From an uncultured Acidobacteriia bacterium (lineage in GTDB: Bacteria > Acidobacteriota > Terriglobia > Bryobacterales > Bryobacteraceae), in NCBI GenBank assembly GCA_903851195.1, contig CAINNJ010000033.1, forward strand, positions 1 to 64,000: a stretch of 64,000 nt of DNA. The letters are read 5' to 3'. Numbering within the stretch: position 1 is the first letter of the stretch; the number at the start of each line of letters is the position of its first letter. The notes beneath the pieces were generated by a model, which was given only the letters and a program-made list of their open reading frames with translations, did no database searches and had not been told where the DNA came from. The position numbers were made by a program, and so were the translations under genes. Positions 1-8,003 of the stretch are shown piece by piece.

Positions 1-82
1 CTTCAAACTCCGCCGCCAGTTGATCTGCCTCCGCCCGACTCAGGTGCCGCCGATGCTTCTTTGCTGCTTGCTTCTGGACCAC
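1..82 (-). CDS. Possible N-terminal fragment of an IS66-type accessory protein (TnpA-like), cut by the window edge
   Basis: An open frame starts at a GTG (82-80), directly after an in-frame stop, and runs off the left edge. The visible peptide contains HRRHLSRAEADQLAAEFE. This resembles the start of IS66-family accessory TnpA proteins, which have an Arg-rich stretch followed by a SRAEAxxLxAEFE-like helix. Only 27 residues are visible, so this is pattern recognition, not proof. A GGGAG lies just before the GTG. The frame overlaps another small ORF (3-152). If real, an insertion sequence sits directly downstream of the secretion operon. Confidence 0.35.
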   Translation of the reverse strand, partial: MVQKQAAKKHRRHLSRAEADQLAAEFE

Positions 83-152
83 GCTCCCACTTCATCAGAA
101 CTGCACCCACGAAGAAAGATGCCGTTGCTCTGACGCTTACTCTCTTTTTCAT
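3..152 (-). CDS. Small 49-residue ORF coupled to the lipoprotein gene
   Basis: The ATG at 152 overlaps the TGA of the lipoprotein gene (ATGA junction). It is preceded by a strong AAGGAG ribosome binding site. The product would start MKKRVSVRATASFFVGAVLM, a basic start followed by a short hydrophobic stretch, and end in a Gly/Ser-rich tail. I do not recognise it. The start signals are better than those of the competing GTG frame (1-82), but the composition of the second half is poor. It may be a small secretion-operon gene or a remnant. Confidence 0.3.
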   Translation of the reverse strand: MKKRVSVRATASFFVGAVLMKWERGPEASSKEASAAPESGGGRSTGGGV

Positions 153-388
153 TTCTTCTCCTTTCCCTTTTGGTCCGTAGTCCGAAAATCCGGTTTGGTG
201 GGCGCCTTCTTACCGCCCTCCGGCAAACGGTAGTTCTTCAGGACATCGGTCGATCCTTCCAGGTGCTTGTTGGGGTCGGTCTCGCCGGGCCGCACCTGCT
301 TCTGCTGTTCAGGCCCGGGAGAGCCACAGGATGTGCAACCGACCACCAGTGCCACGACGGCCGCGACGGGGATGACTTTCAAAACCAC
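149..388 (-). CDS. Small lipoprotein of the conjugation operon (VirB7-like position)
   Basis: This is a 79-residue protein with a GTG start at 388. The N-terminus is hydrophobic (residues 3-17) and ends in VVGC, an acceptable lipobox, so the mature protein would begin with a lipidated Cys18. The rest is polar, Lys/Pro-rich and ends in charged residues. T4SS operons commonly encode a short lipoprotein (VirB7/TrbK type) that anchors the outer-membrane core. The size, lipobox and place after virB10 fit that role, but no family motif proves it. The start lies inside the end of the upstream gene, implying coupled translation. Confidence 0.6.
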   Translation of the reverse strand: MVLKVIPVAAVVALVVGCTSCGSPGPEQQKQVRPGETDPNKHLEGSTDVLKNYRLPEGGKKAPTKPDFRTTDQKGKEKK

Positions 389-588
389 ATCGCCCCCGGG
401 TAGTGATGAGCCTTGCCCGCGGGATGGGCGGATTCCGGCGCGGGAGCTTCCAGGGACTCGATGATGAAGCCGAGAATGAAGATCCCCATGAACAACAGAA
501 AGAACAGCCCGATGATCAGCCGCCCCGCGCGAAAGACGTTCGTTATGGGGCGCAGGTCGTTGCGCATACCACGCGTGTTATTCGACAT
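379..588 (-). CDS. Small inner-membrane protein of the conjugation operon
   Basis: This is a 69-residue protein with one strong transmembrane segment (about residues 23-43, LIIGLFFLLFMGIFILGFII) and a polar His/Pro-rich C-terminus. I chose the ATG at 588 because a good AAGGAG site lies about 8 bases upstream; an upstream start at 621 would place that site inside the gene. It overlaps the preceding gene by 11 bases and the next by 10. No family recognised. Its place suggests an accessory T4SS membrane component. Confidence 0.6.
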   Translation of the reverse strand: MSNNTRGMRNDLRPITNVFRAGRLIIGLFFLLFMGIFILGFIIESLEAPAPESAHPAGKAHHYPGAMWF

Positions 589-823
589 CAGATTCACTCC
601 TTTGTTTTGGCGTGCTCGCACCGGCGCGCGTTCGGCGGAAGAGGAGGGAAACGACGGTGAGTCCGGCGAGGATCAGGGCACCCTGGGCCAGCTCGTTCGT
701 GACCCGGTCCGTGATTCCCAGCTCGGCCAAATTGGAGCCGGCGAGCATCGCTAAGCCGATAGTAATCAAACCGAGAGCCCGATATTGATTGCCGCAGCGA
801 AAGAGTGAAAACAGCGATTCCAT
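578..823 (-). CDS. Small two-segment membrane protein of the conjugation operon
   Basis: This is an 81-residue protein with two likely membrane helices (about residues 15-32 and 46-61), a basic linker and a polar C-terminus. It starts 13 bases after the virB10 stop and is clearly in the operon. The family is not recognised. Small two-helix proteins are common in trb/virB clusters and often assemble in the inner-membrane complex, but that role here is only inferred from context. Confidence 0.6.
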   Translation of the reverse strand: MESLFSLFRCGNQYRALGLITIGLAMLAGSNLAELGITDRVTNELAQGALILAGLTVVSLLFRRTRAGASTPKQRSESDVE

Positions 824-836
824 GAAGTTCTGTACC

Positions 837-2156
837 TTACAAATTCCCCGGCAACCGGTGGCGATCGTACGCGGGTAACATCAAGTCGTCAGTGAGGTAC
901 ACCTTGATGCGATGTCCCTCCCGAATCACAAAGGTCGGCAGGACGTTCAGGTACCGGTCCAGGATGCGCAGCGAAGACTGCGAAACGCTCTGCGAAACAC
1001 CTTGTCTGTACTGGTCCGTTCCCGTCGCGTTGTAGCCGTAGTTGGCGCCTGCCTGCTCGATTCCGGCAATCACGCCGATCGCGAGACTGACTCCGAACAC
1101 CTGAAGATAGTGGTGGTTCACCTGATCCCGAAGTCCGGTCTCACCCACCTGACTCAGTCCGTGGAACTGGTCGAGGTTGAGTGAGTAGCCATCCGGCATC
1201 ACGATGCGGTGGAAGGTGACCGCAAGCCGCTGTTGTCCGAAGTTATTCACCCGCTGCACTTCTCCGAGAACGCGGCTGCCTTGGGGAATGAGAAGGTTCT
1301 GGTGGTCGTGTGAATAGACGTTGGTTGTCACCATCGAATTCACGGGGCCGCTGAAGCTGCCGTCGAGCCGGTTGGTCAGCACGGTCTCGATTACGGTTCC
1401 CTCGAAGAGTCGGTACGTCTTTCCCGCCGCCGCCTGACGCGCGGGATCTTCAGGACGCGCTTTTGACTTCGGTGCCGCCGTGGTGTCTGGTTCCGGGCTT
1501 TCAGATAGCCCCCCAACTTTTGCCGGAGCCTGCGGCAAGCCCGCTGGAGCGGAATTCTGGAGAGTCTGGCGCAGGGTGTTTAGTTCCACACCGGGCGCTT
1601 GCAGCGGTTCCCGGCCTGCGGCCTCGGCCGATCCGGGACTCGTCTGATCCTTGCGATAACTGAGCGCAACGTTGGAACTGAAATAGCTCGCGTACTCCCG
1701 CTTCTTCCGCTCCGCCTCCAGCGCCTGGCGCTGAATCTCTTCCGGTGACGGTTCCTTGACCGGAGATCCGGTCGCTGGATACTGTGGCTGCGGGTATGGG
1801 GAGTTCTGCCCGAGGTTCTGCGCGTTAGCCGCCGCGCTCTGCGCTTCCAGCTTCGCCTGATCGACGCGCTGGCGTTCCTGAGCCAGCTTCAATGCCTCCT
1901 CGTCAACCATTGCCCGATATTGGTCGATCTGCTTTTGGTTCGGCGGATTCGCGTTCTGCGGTGGCGCGGTTACCGGTTTCGCCTTGGGCCGCGGAGCCCC
2001 GGAATTCGAAAACGCGATGACGAGAATCATGATCGCGGCGATGATGACGATCACCCACGTCTGAGCGTTCTTCGGCAGAATGCCCGGAGCTTTCGGCACG
2101 TTGTTCCGGATCTCCGGAATGGCGCTTTGAGGGATGCTGTTGTCGGTCTCAGACAT
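837..2156 (-). CDS. virB10: Type IV secretion core protein VirB10/TrbI family
   Basis: This 439-residue protein has the classic VirB10 layout. It has a short cytoplasmic N-terminus, one membrane helix (about residues 31-49, WVIVIIAAIMILVIAFSNSG), a long Pro/Gln/Ala-rich coiled periplasmic linker, and a C-terminal TrbI beta domain from about residue 245 (EGTVIETVLTNRLDGSFSGP, then LIPQGSRVLGEV). VirB10 spans the envelope and forms the outer-membrane channel with VirB7 and VirB9. An AGGAG site precedes the ATG. It follows virB9 by two bases, so the two partners are made together. Confidence 0.94.
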   Translation of the reverse strand: MSETDNSIPQSAIPEIRNNVPKAPGILPKNAQTWVIVIIAAIMILVIAFSNSGAPRPKAKPVTAPPQNANPPNQKQIDQYRAMVDEEALKLAQERQRVDQAKLEAQSAAANAQNLGQNSPYPQPQYPATGSPVKEPSPEEIQRQALEAERKKREYASYFSSNVALSYRKDQTSPGSAEAAGREPLQAPGVELNTLRQTLQNSAPAGLPQAPAKVGGLSESPEPDTTAAPKSKARPEDPARQAAAGKTYRLFEGTVIETVLTNRLDGSFSGPVNSMVTTNVYSHDHQNLLIPQGSRVLGEVQRVNNFGQQRLAVTFHRIVMPDGYSLNLDQFHGLSQVGETGLRDQVNHHYLQVFGVSLAIGVIAGIEQAGANYGYNATGTDQYRQGVSQSVSQSSLRILDRYLNVLPTFVIREGHRIKVYLTDDLMLPAYDRHRLPGNL

Positions 2157-2158
2157 GG

Positions 2159-2974
2159 CTACTCCTGGCGGGCGAACGGAAGGCGCTGCTTACCAACAGC
2201 GAGATATCCGTTGTCGAGGATCTTGTCCACCACGTACGTTCCGCTCCGGAACTGAAAGTTGATGAGGTTTGCCTTGCCGTCCTTGACTTCATACAAGGCG
2301 GGCGTCTCCTCCGGGTTTGCCCGAATGTACGTGAACTTGTCGTCGTGGAAAATGGCGGTAACGTCAAACGGCTTCTTGTCGCGCTCAAACCGGTAGGTGA
2401 ATTTCATTTTTGCCGGGTAATCGTTCCGGAAGCTGGCAATCTGACTTTCAATCGCGGTCTGCGCGGTCTCTCTCGCTTCGCGCGCCTGTGTCCTCGCGAG
2501 TTCCGCCTGCTGCCGACAGTCCTCGATCTGCTGCGCGGGAACGAACCGCGGCGGGCCGTTCAGAGCGGAGATCATGGTTTCGTCGCCGGGCTGAATGAAG
2601 AGTTTGAGGTCGGGCTGACCCTCGGCAACTTCAGTGAGCAGAAAGGAATACACGTTGCCGCTGGCGGTTACGAGATTCAGATTCGTGCGGCCGCCAGCTT
2701 TGGCCGGCTTTACGTAGGCGAAGTTCTGGGCGCCGTTGACCACCCAATACTCCTTATCCCCGCAAACGAAATCCATGATCTGTTCGCTTTTCGGCAGAAC
2801 GATGAGGGTCGTAAAACGAACTTTGGTGCGTATGGCGACAACGTCCCGCTCCTGGTACTGCACCACGCGGGCGGCGGCATCCGGGTCAACCGGGATCGCG
2901 GCGTTGCCCTGGGGCGGCGCGCCCGCCGCGAAGATGGCGGAGCAGATAAATGGGATCGACAGTAGTGGTTTCAT
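2159..2974 (-). CDS. virB9: Type IV secretion core protein VirB9/TrbG family
   Basis: This is a 271-residue periplasmic protein with a clear signal peptide (residues 1-18, cleavage near FAAGA). VirB9/TrbG features are the N-terminal beta region with a VVQYQERDVVAI stretch, the coiled middle section (about 150-190) and a C-terminal domain beginning near MKFTYRFE and ending in VGKQRLPF. VirB9 binds VirB7 and VirB10 in the outer-membrane core complex. Its ATG overlaps the virB4 stop (ATGA). Confidence 0.91.
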   Translation of the reverse strand: MKPLLSIPFICSAIFAAGAPPQGNAAIPVDPDAAARVVQYQERDVVAIRTKVRFTTLIVLPKSEQIMDFVCGDKEYWVVNGAQNFAYVKPAKAGGRTNLNLVTASGNVYSFLLTEVAEGQPDLKLFIQPGDETMISALNGPPRFVPAQQIEDCRQQAELARTQAREARETAQTAIESQIASFRNDYPAKMKFTYRFERDKKPFDVTAIFHDDKFTYIRANPEETPALYEVKDGKANLINFQFRSGTYVVDKILDNGYLAVGKQRLPFARQE

Positions 2975-5457
2975 GAATCATTCCTTTCGGGTTCGGGAAG
3001 TTCGCCGTCAACAGCGCGCGGCTGGCCGCTGAGGAATTCAAGGCCGCGTTCGAAGCCGTAGCGCTGAAAAGCCCGTTGCTTCTTCTCGTTGTCGTAGGGT
3101 GAGTTGGTGTAAATCCAGTAGTCCTTGCTGGCCACGTTCAGTTGGACAACCTTGGCGATATCCGGCCGCTTGATCAGCAACTGCCGTTTCGGAGCGAGCG
3201 ACGCAATCAGGTCCGCCTCCGTCTCGTTCAGGTGGAACAACTCCTGATACTGCTTGCGGTCCATTCGGGGGTTCGCCAGAAAGATCAGCGTGCCGCAGCT
3301 TTCCGCGATCACCTGAAGCATCTCGTTCCGGGTCAGGTCCGCGCTGGACTGCGTGGCAAGGATCATGGCGGCGTTCCTCTTCCGCCAGGTCTTCGTCGCC
3401 TCCACGATGTACTGCTTCACCGTGGGGTTCCGAAAGAACCGCCACGCCTCGTCGAGCAGGAAGATTTTCAGTGTGGTGGAGAGCGCCGGGTCATAGATGC
3501 TCGCGTTGGCCCGGTGCAGGATGTAGAACAGCAGAGGCTCGAGGATCTGCGGATATTTGTCGAGCCCCTCGAAGTCGAAGGTCTGGAACGATGCGAGGGT
3601 GAGGTTGTCCTGAACGTTGTCGAAGAGGTGCCCGTACTGGCCGCCTTCCACCCAGCGCCGCAGATACTGCTCCAGGTGTTTCGGCAGAATGTTGAGCAGC
3701 GTCAGGAGCCTGCGCTGTGATGGATCGACGCGATAAATGCTGTCGATCTGGCTGTACAGTTCGCGCTCATCGCGGTCGCTCATTGTAAACGTCCCTGACG
3801 ATTCGATCAGCACCTTCACGAACGAGAACAGGAAGTGAAGATTCTCTTCGGATGGCGGCAGGCAGAATGGGTTGATCATGATGCCGCGGCGCTCCAGATC
3901 GATCTGCACGTATCGGCCGCCGAAGAGCTGAGTCAGCATCCGATATGACCCGCCCAGATCGAAAATCACCGTGCGCGGCGCGTACTTCTGCGCATGTGTC
4001 AGAAGAAAGTTGCAGGTGAACGATTTGCCGGCGCCGGTCATCCCGAGCAGCAGCGTGTGGGCGATGTCGCGGTAGTGAAGGTTCAGGTAGTACGGCGTGT
4101 TCTGGTTGGTTTCGAAGACCGCAAGGTACTCGGCGTCGAGGTGCGCGTCCCGCGTTTCGCCGGATTGAGGAGTAAAGAGAAACGACAGATCCGCGTAGTT
4201 CGTGTTGAGCAGGTACATCTGGCGCAGGTTGTAGCGGTAGTTGCATGGTAGTGCTCCGAGGAAGGCGTTCAGCAGGTTGTACCGCTCTTCGAAGAGCACC
4301 GCGTCGCGTCCGGCGAACACCTTGAACGCCTCGGCAACCGATTTGTCGAGCTGCCTTCGGTCCCGGTCGTAGAGAATCACGGTCAGCGAGAAGGTTCCGA
4401 AGTAGTTGCTCTTTACCTCCAGTTCGGTGAGGCAACTGCCGAGTTCGGACACGATCGCCGCGGCGGAATCGTCGACCAGCATTTCCTGCGGCGCCTGCGG
4501 CTCATTGTTCAGGTTGACGTAGTTCATCATGCTGACTTTCGAGTTATGAAAGTGCCGCCGCTTGCTGTGGATCAGTTTTCGCATCTCGAAGTTTTCCACC
4601 CGGCGGAACTCGCTCGCGATGATGCACTCGGATGGCAGCTCCTGCAGTTGTCGCAGCAGGTTCGGTTCAGTCCTGCCGGGTGCGTCTTTGAGCGTAAGGA
4701 CTTTGACGTACCTGTCGTCGAGGCGAAGGAATCCGCGGTGGCACTCCAGAGCGGAATCGCAGACGTAGTAATCCAGAAACGTGTTGTGCTGCAGCGGCAC
4801 GGAATCCGCTTTGTCCTGCGAAAAGTTGAGCAGCCTGCGGAACAGCGTGAAAGCCTCCGCTTTGGCGGCGATTCGGACCGGCACGTATTCCTGCAGCTGG
4901 ATCACGAAGCTGTTGACCCGGTTCAGTAACGTGCGATGTCCGCGGTTGATGACGTCTTCAATCAGCACCACGGTCCTGTTTACGGAGAGCAGAGAGAAGA
5001 TCGCTGCCGGCTGCCTTGCGATCAGCTTCAGTTTCTCGGCGATGTCGAGGCCGAAGCGGGAACCTTCGTAAACGATCACGAAATTCGCCTCGACGGAGTA
5101 GAGCTGACCCGCCTTGCCCTGCATGTACTCGGCGCGCCCGGCGACCGCCTGCCGAACGACCGGATTCTCGTAGTCCGGACTCCGCGGGATCCGGGCGTTG
5201 TCGCGCTTCACAAGATACTGGTAAATCCGGAAAGAGGAATCGAAGGACCGGATGCAGGCTTCGAACCGGCGCGTGATGGAGTTCAGGTCCTCACGGTCGA
5301 GGCATTCGTAGTCCAGCCCCTGGACCTTCAGCACGACGCCGACCTCTCCGCTCTTGGTGAGGAAGACCTGATCGTCGATGAAGCCGAACAGGTTCACGAA
5401 TGAGTTGACCGCGCCTGAGTCCTGATAGTCCTTAACGATTCTGGAAAGCCTGACCAT
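2971..5457 (-). CDS. virB4: Type IV secretion ATPase VirB4/TrbE family
   Basis: This is an 828-residue energising ATPase of the conjugation channel. The Walker A motif is GMTGAGKS near residue 475 and the Walker B motif is FLLDEAWRFF near 669. A downstream ILATQSSADL segment and the CagE/TrbE-like N-terminal half also fit the family. Length is normal for VirB4 (780-860). The ATG overlaps the end of virB3 by 26 bases. VirB4 works at the inner membrane with VirB3 and powers pilus assembly and substrate transfer. This is the strongest evidence that the element is conjugative or mobilisable. Confidence 0.97.
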   Translation of the reverse strand: MVRLSRIVKDYQDSGAVNSFVNLFGFIDDQVFLTKSGEVGVVLKVQGLDYECLDREDLNSITRRFEACIRSFDSSFRIYQYLVKRDNARIPRSPDYENPVVRQAVAGRAEYMQGKAGQLYSVEANFVIVYEGSRFGLDIAEKLKLIARQPAAIFSLLSVNRTVVLIEDVINRGHRTLLNRVNSFVIQLQEYVPVRIAAKAEAFTLFRRLLNFSQDKADSVPLQHNTFLDYYVCDSALECHRGFLRLDDRYVKVLTLKDAPGRTEPNLLRQLQELPSECIIASEFRRVENFEMRKLIHSKRRHFHNSKVSMMNYVNLNNEPQAPQEMLVDDSAAAIVSELGSCLTELEVKSNYFGTFSLTVILYDRDRRQLDKSVAEAFKVFAGRDAVLFEERYNLLNAFLGALPCNYRYNLRQMYLLNTNYADLSFLFTPQSGETRDAHLDAEYLAVFETNQNTPYYLNLHYRDIAHTLLLGMTGAGKSFTCNFLLTHAQKYAPRTVIFDLGGSYRMLTQLFGGRYVQIDLERRGIMINPFCLPPSEENLHFLFSFVKVLIESSGTFTMSDRDERELYSQIDSIYRVDPSQRRLLTLLNILPKHLEQYLRRWVEGGQYGHLFDNVQDNLTLASFQTFDFEGLDKYPQILEPLLFYILHRANASIYDPALSTTLKIFLLDEAWRFFRNPTVKQYIVEATKTWRKRNAAMILATQSSADLTRNEMLQVIAESCGTLIFLANPRMDRKQYQELFHLNETEADLIASLAPKRQLLIKRPDIAKVVQLNVASKDYWIYTNSPYDNEKKQRAFQRYGFERGLEFLSGQPRAVDGELPEPERNDS

Positions 5458-5746
5458 TCGTAAGTCGCTCCACCGGGTAAGTCTCCCGCTTCAGCGGGTC
5501 ATATTGATTTCTGAATCGCGACGAGTTCATCAGGATACGCAGTATTTGTGGATCTTCTCTCGTGGCGTAGCGTGCCAGCATGTACAACATCGCGAACATC
5601 AGCGCCCCGCCTACAAGACTTGAAAAGCAGGTGAAGGTGGCGGACCCCATGACCATCGCGACGAAGAACAGACGTCTCTCGACGCCCCATATCGTCAGGG
5701 GCTTATTAATGGATTTGTAGACCGGATTCCACGTCGGGACTGCCAT
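5432..5746 (-). CDS. virB3: Type IV secretion inner-membrane protein VirB3/TrbD family
   Basis: This is a 104-residue protein with a VirB3 pattern: a short N-terminus with NPVYKSINKPLTIWGVERR, then two closely spaced hydrophobic segments (about residues 24-60), then a polar tail ending near virB4. The ATG at 5746 was preferred over the one at 5764 because the strong AAGGAGG site lies 7-8 bases before it. VirB3 partners VirB4 at the inner membrane. Gene order virB2-virB3-virB4 is the usual one. Confidence 0.86.
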   Translation of the reverse strand: MAVPTWNPVYKSINKPLTIWGVERRLFFVAMVMGSATFTCFSSLVGGALMFAMLYMLARYATREDPQILRILMNSSRFRNQYDPLKRETYPVERLTNGQAFQNR

Positions 5747-5775
5747 GTCGTCTTCCTCCTTCACCCTCTCTCGCG

Positions 5776-6111
5776 TTACGGGAACATCCAGGCCATGAAA
5801 TTGGCGGCCCCGAGGGCCATTCCCAGACCGAAGATGAGCCCGGCAAAAACCTTCTTCGAAGCACCTTCGCTGTATGCGAACATCAATCCGCCCACAACGA
5901 TGGCCACGAGCGACAGGCCCCTTGCAATGGGACCGGTGAAGCTCACCTGAAGGTTTTGTACGGCTGTTTCCCAGGGCGATGCCTGGGCAAACACCGGTGA
6001 GGCGGCGGCCGTTGCCATCGAAAGCGCAATCAGTCGCCGCACGGTTTCATGGAAGGGCCGGCTGGTTATCAGGATCGCCGGACCAGTTTGTCTGTTAACG
6101 GATACATTCAT
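5776..6111 (-). CDS. virB2: Conjugative pilin VirB2/TrbC family
   Basis: This is a 111-residue pilin precursor. A basic N-terminus and signal sequence end in a SPVFAQA cleavage site near residue 45. The mature part has the two hydrophobic helices of VirB2/TrbC (ARGLSLVAIVVGGLMFAYSE and a C-terminal AGLIFGLGMALGAANFMAWM). The open frame extends upstream to 6576, but the ATG at 6111 has a GGAG site 7 bases before it, and the upstream part has no pilin character. First gene of the visible T4SS operon. Confidence 0.86.
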   Translation of the reverse strand: MNVSVNRQTGPAILITSRPFHETVRRLIALSMATAAASPVFAQASPWETAVQNLQVSFTGPIARGLSLVAIVVGGLMFAYSEGASKKVFAGLIFGLGMALGAANFMAWMFP

Positions 6112-6634
6112 TGAAAAGCTCCATCCAAAACTGCGAATCGCGTTTTCGGGTCGCGATATCTTTGCTGAAGTGATTTCTGTTCTGAACTTCACCTCCTGTG
6201 GAAAGTGGCTTTCGGCGGATCCCGAAAGATCTTTGAGGTAACTGTTTACGGAGCTGCCCCGCATTCTGACGACGCGCTGAAATGCTCGCCGAAGTGAGTG
6301 CCCTGAACGGGGCAGGTTGGCCGCGAGGCGGGGCCGCTCCGTGACGTGAAAGAGGTCACAATGAGACACACCGCGAGCTTTCCGACGCGAGTAGAATGAA
6401 GCAATCGGCAGATCGCAATGGCTCCAGTTCCACCTTCCGGCTCCCACGGGAAAATGGCACTTGCGCTGCAGGAAAAGTCTCGCGAACTCGAATGCTGGAA
6501 ACTTTCGGGTTTTGGCGTGCCTCAAGAAACAATGGCCTCTATAAGTAAAGGCAGGCAAAAGACCACAACAGGACAAAAAGTAAGAATATTTTTTTGTCCG
6601 CTTGCTTCGGGCCTGCTTAGTCGGGGTTAATTCT
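6112..6634. promoter_or_regulatory. 523-base divergent control region between the T4SS operon and the sigma-like gene
   Basis: No credible gene lies here. The region separates the minus-strand virB operon from the plus-strand sigma-like/anti-sigma-like pair and must hold both promoters. On the minus strand a perfect AGGAGGTG (6190-6197) has no ATG, GTG or TTG at a suitable distance. On the plus side the only obvious structure is the inverted repeat at 6571-6599. Promoter boxes cannot be assigned with confidence by eye. Confidence 0.5.
6571..6599. promoter_or_regulatory. Perfect 9-bp inverted repeat upstream of the sigma-like gene
   Basis: GGACAAAAA (6571-6579) and TTTTTGTCC (6591-6599) form a perfect inverted repeat with an 11-base AT-rich spacer. 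It ends 35 bases before the ATG of the sigma-like gene. It could be an operator or, on the plus strand, a weak hairpin in the leader. No upstream plus-strand gene needs terminating here, so a regulatory role is the better guess. Confidence 0.4.
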
Positions 6635-7252
6635 ATGGGTTCGGATGCGGAACTAATTGCGTTTCTTGAGAGAAGCTCGAATGCCGGTTCGCCGGATCAT
6701 ACCGGCGACGTTTCTCAGGGCGATTCGGTGCCCGAAACAGCGGATGGCATTATCCTGTTGCGTCAGGCTCTGATTCGGAACCTGCCGATGATTCGGCGCA
6801 AAATCAGCGCGAATCCCCAGCTTGATTCGTCGCTTCACGATTATCTGAAGAGCTTGTATGACAGGCTGCGGCGCCGCTTGCGGGACGTTGACGATCTGGA
6901 CCACGCCATCGACAACGGAATCAACTCGTTGCTGCACGAACAACACCGGAATCTCGACCGGAGGAGTTTCCGCGTCAAACCGCTGGGGGCGGACGCCGTG
7001 TCGAAAGCGGATCCGGATGGACTCCGGTTCGTGACCGCGCTGATCAGCCAGGACAAGCTCAAGGCGTTCATGGAGTTGCTGGATCCGTGGACGAAGAATG
7101 CGTTCATCGCGATCCATCTCGAAGGAGACGGTGAAGCAGGTGCGGCCGTCGCCCGCCGCCTGGGTATGAGGGAGAACTCTTTTCAGCGTAAGTTCCGGCG
7201 AGGCATCGACAAAGCTAAGGAAAGATACATTTCGCTGCACGGCCGAGGGTAA
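6635..7252 (+). CDS. Divergent sigma-70-like factor (ECF style)
   Basis: This is a 205-residue soluble protein. The C-terminal third (about 145-200) looks like sigma region 4: LDPWTKNAFIAIHLEGDGEA followed by a helix-turn-helix with VARRLGMRENSFQRKFRRGIDKAK. The middle is rich in Arg and acidic residues (YDRLRRRLRDVDDLDHAI) and could be a degenerate region 2. The ATG at 6635 was chosen over a TTG at 6602. It is followed 27 bases later by a gene with an anti-sigma-type zinc motif, which supports the call. It may drive the divergent T4SS genes; that is inference. Confidence 0.6.
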   Translation: MGSDAELIAFLERSSNAGSPDHTGDVSQGDSVPETADGIILLRQALIRNLPMIRRKISANPQLDSSLHDYLKSLYDRLRRRLRDVDDLDHAIDNGINSLLHEQHRNLDRRSFRVKPLGADAVSKADPDGLRFVTALISQDKLKAFMELLDPWTKNAFIAIHLEGDGEAGAAVARRLGMRENSFQRKFRRGIDKAKERYISLHGRG

Positions 7253-7279
7253 GTGCAATAATGTCATCGATCTGAATCC

Positions 7280-7981
7280 ATGGCGGAAAACTATTCCGAC
7301 GATGACTGGCGTCGGCTCAACGAGGAACTCAGGAAGGCGATCCTGCGGGGTTACCCGAATCCGGAACGGGTCGGATGCCCCGGAACCGATGTGCTCCGGC
7401 AGTTGGCCGCGCAACAACTCGCGGTCGGTCATCCCGCGTATAGTCACGTGATGGAGTGCGCCCCGTGCTACCAGGAGTTGATGGATTTGCGGAAGGTGGT
7501 TCCGGTAGCCGCGCCGGCGCGCTCTCGCTCAGGATTGCGGATTTGGGTTCCGGCACTGGCGGTTGGCATCGTGCTGTGCGCAGGAATTTCGTATTACGAG
7601 TTGTCGCCGGGATTTCATCCAGCACCGGCCCGTGACGTGGCGCTCAACGTCGACCTGCAGCACTGGACCGTTTTCCGGAACGACGTTCCCGGAAAGCCCC
7701 GGCCGCCTTTGGAACTGCCGCGCCAACGGCTGGATTTGACCTTCACGCTTCCTGTCGGCAGCGAAGACGGAGAATACGATATTCAGATCGCGTCCACGCC
7801 TGGTGTAACCGCGCTGGTTTCGAGCCATGGAACGGCGAGGCTTGAGGATCACAATGAGACATTGCGGACACGTTTAGATGCGAGTTTGTTGCCGTCTGGA
7901 GGCTATTCGCTGGAAATCATACGGCAGGGTTCCGGACCCTTGCACGTTCCGATCACCATTCTTGGCGGGGATGTCCGGTAA
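7280..7981 (+). CDS. Membrane protein with a ZAS-type H-x3-C-x2-C motif (anti-sigma-like)
   Basis: This is a 233-residue protein. The N-terminal cytoplasmic part has HVMECAPC (about residues 56-63), the His-x3-Cys-x2-Cys of zinc anti-sigma factors. One membrane helix follows (about 86-105, IWVPALAVGIVLCAGISYY), then an extracytoplasmic beta-rich domain of about 125 residues. This is the architecture of a membrane anti-sigma factor. It sits directly after the sigma-like gene, the usual pairing. The external domain is not recognised. Confidence 0.55.
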   Translation: MAENYSDDDWRRLNEELRKAILRGYPNPERVGCPGTDVLRQLAAQQLAVGHPAYSHVMECAPCYQELMDLRKVVPVAAPARSRSGLRIWVPALAVGIVLCAGISYYELSPGFHPAPARDVALNVDLQHWTVFRNDVPGKPRPPLELPRQRLDLTFTLPVGSEDGEYDIQIASTPGVTALVSSHGTARLEDHNETLRTRLDASLLPSGGYSLEIIRQGSGPLHVPITILGGDVR

Positions 7982-8003
7982 AGTTCAACGGAGGGCGATA
8001 CAG

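Noticed and set aside
6190-6197. Perfect AGGAGGTG on the minus strand in the virB2 leader, perhaps a leader peptide gene
   Set aside because: No ATG, GTG or TTG lies at a proper distance downstream, so no leader gene can be supported.
6112-6576. Upstream extension of virB2 by 155 codons
   Set aside because: The added part has no pilin or signal character, and the ATG at 6111 has a good ribosome site and gives the normal pilin precursor length.
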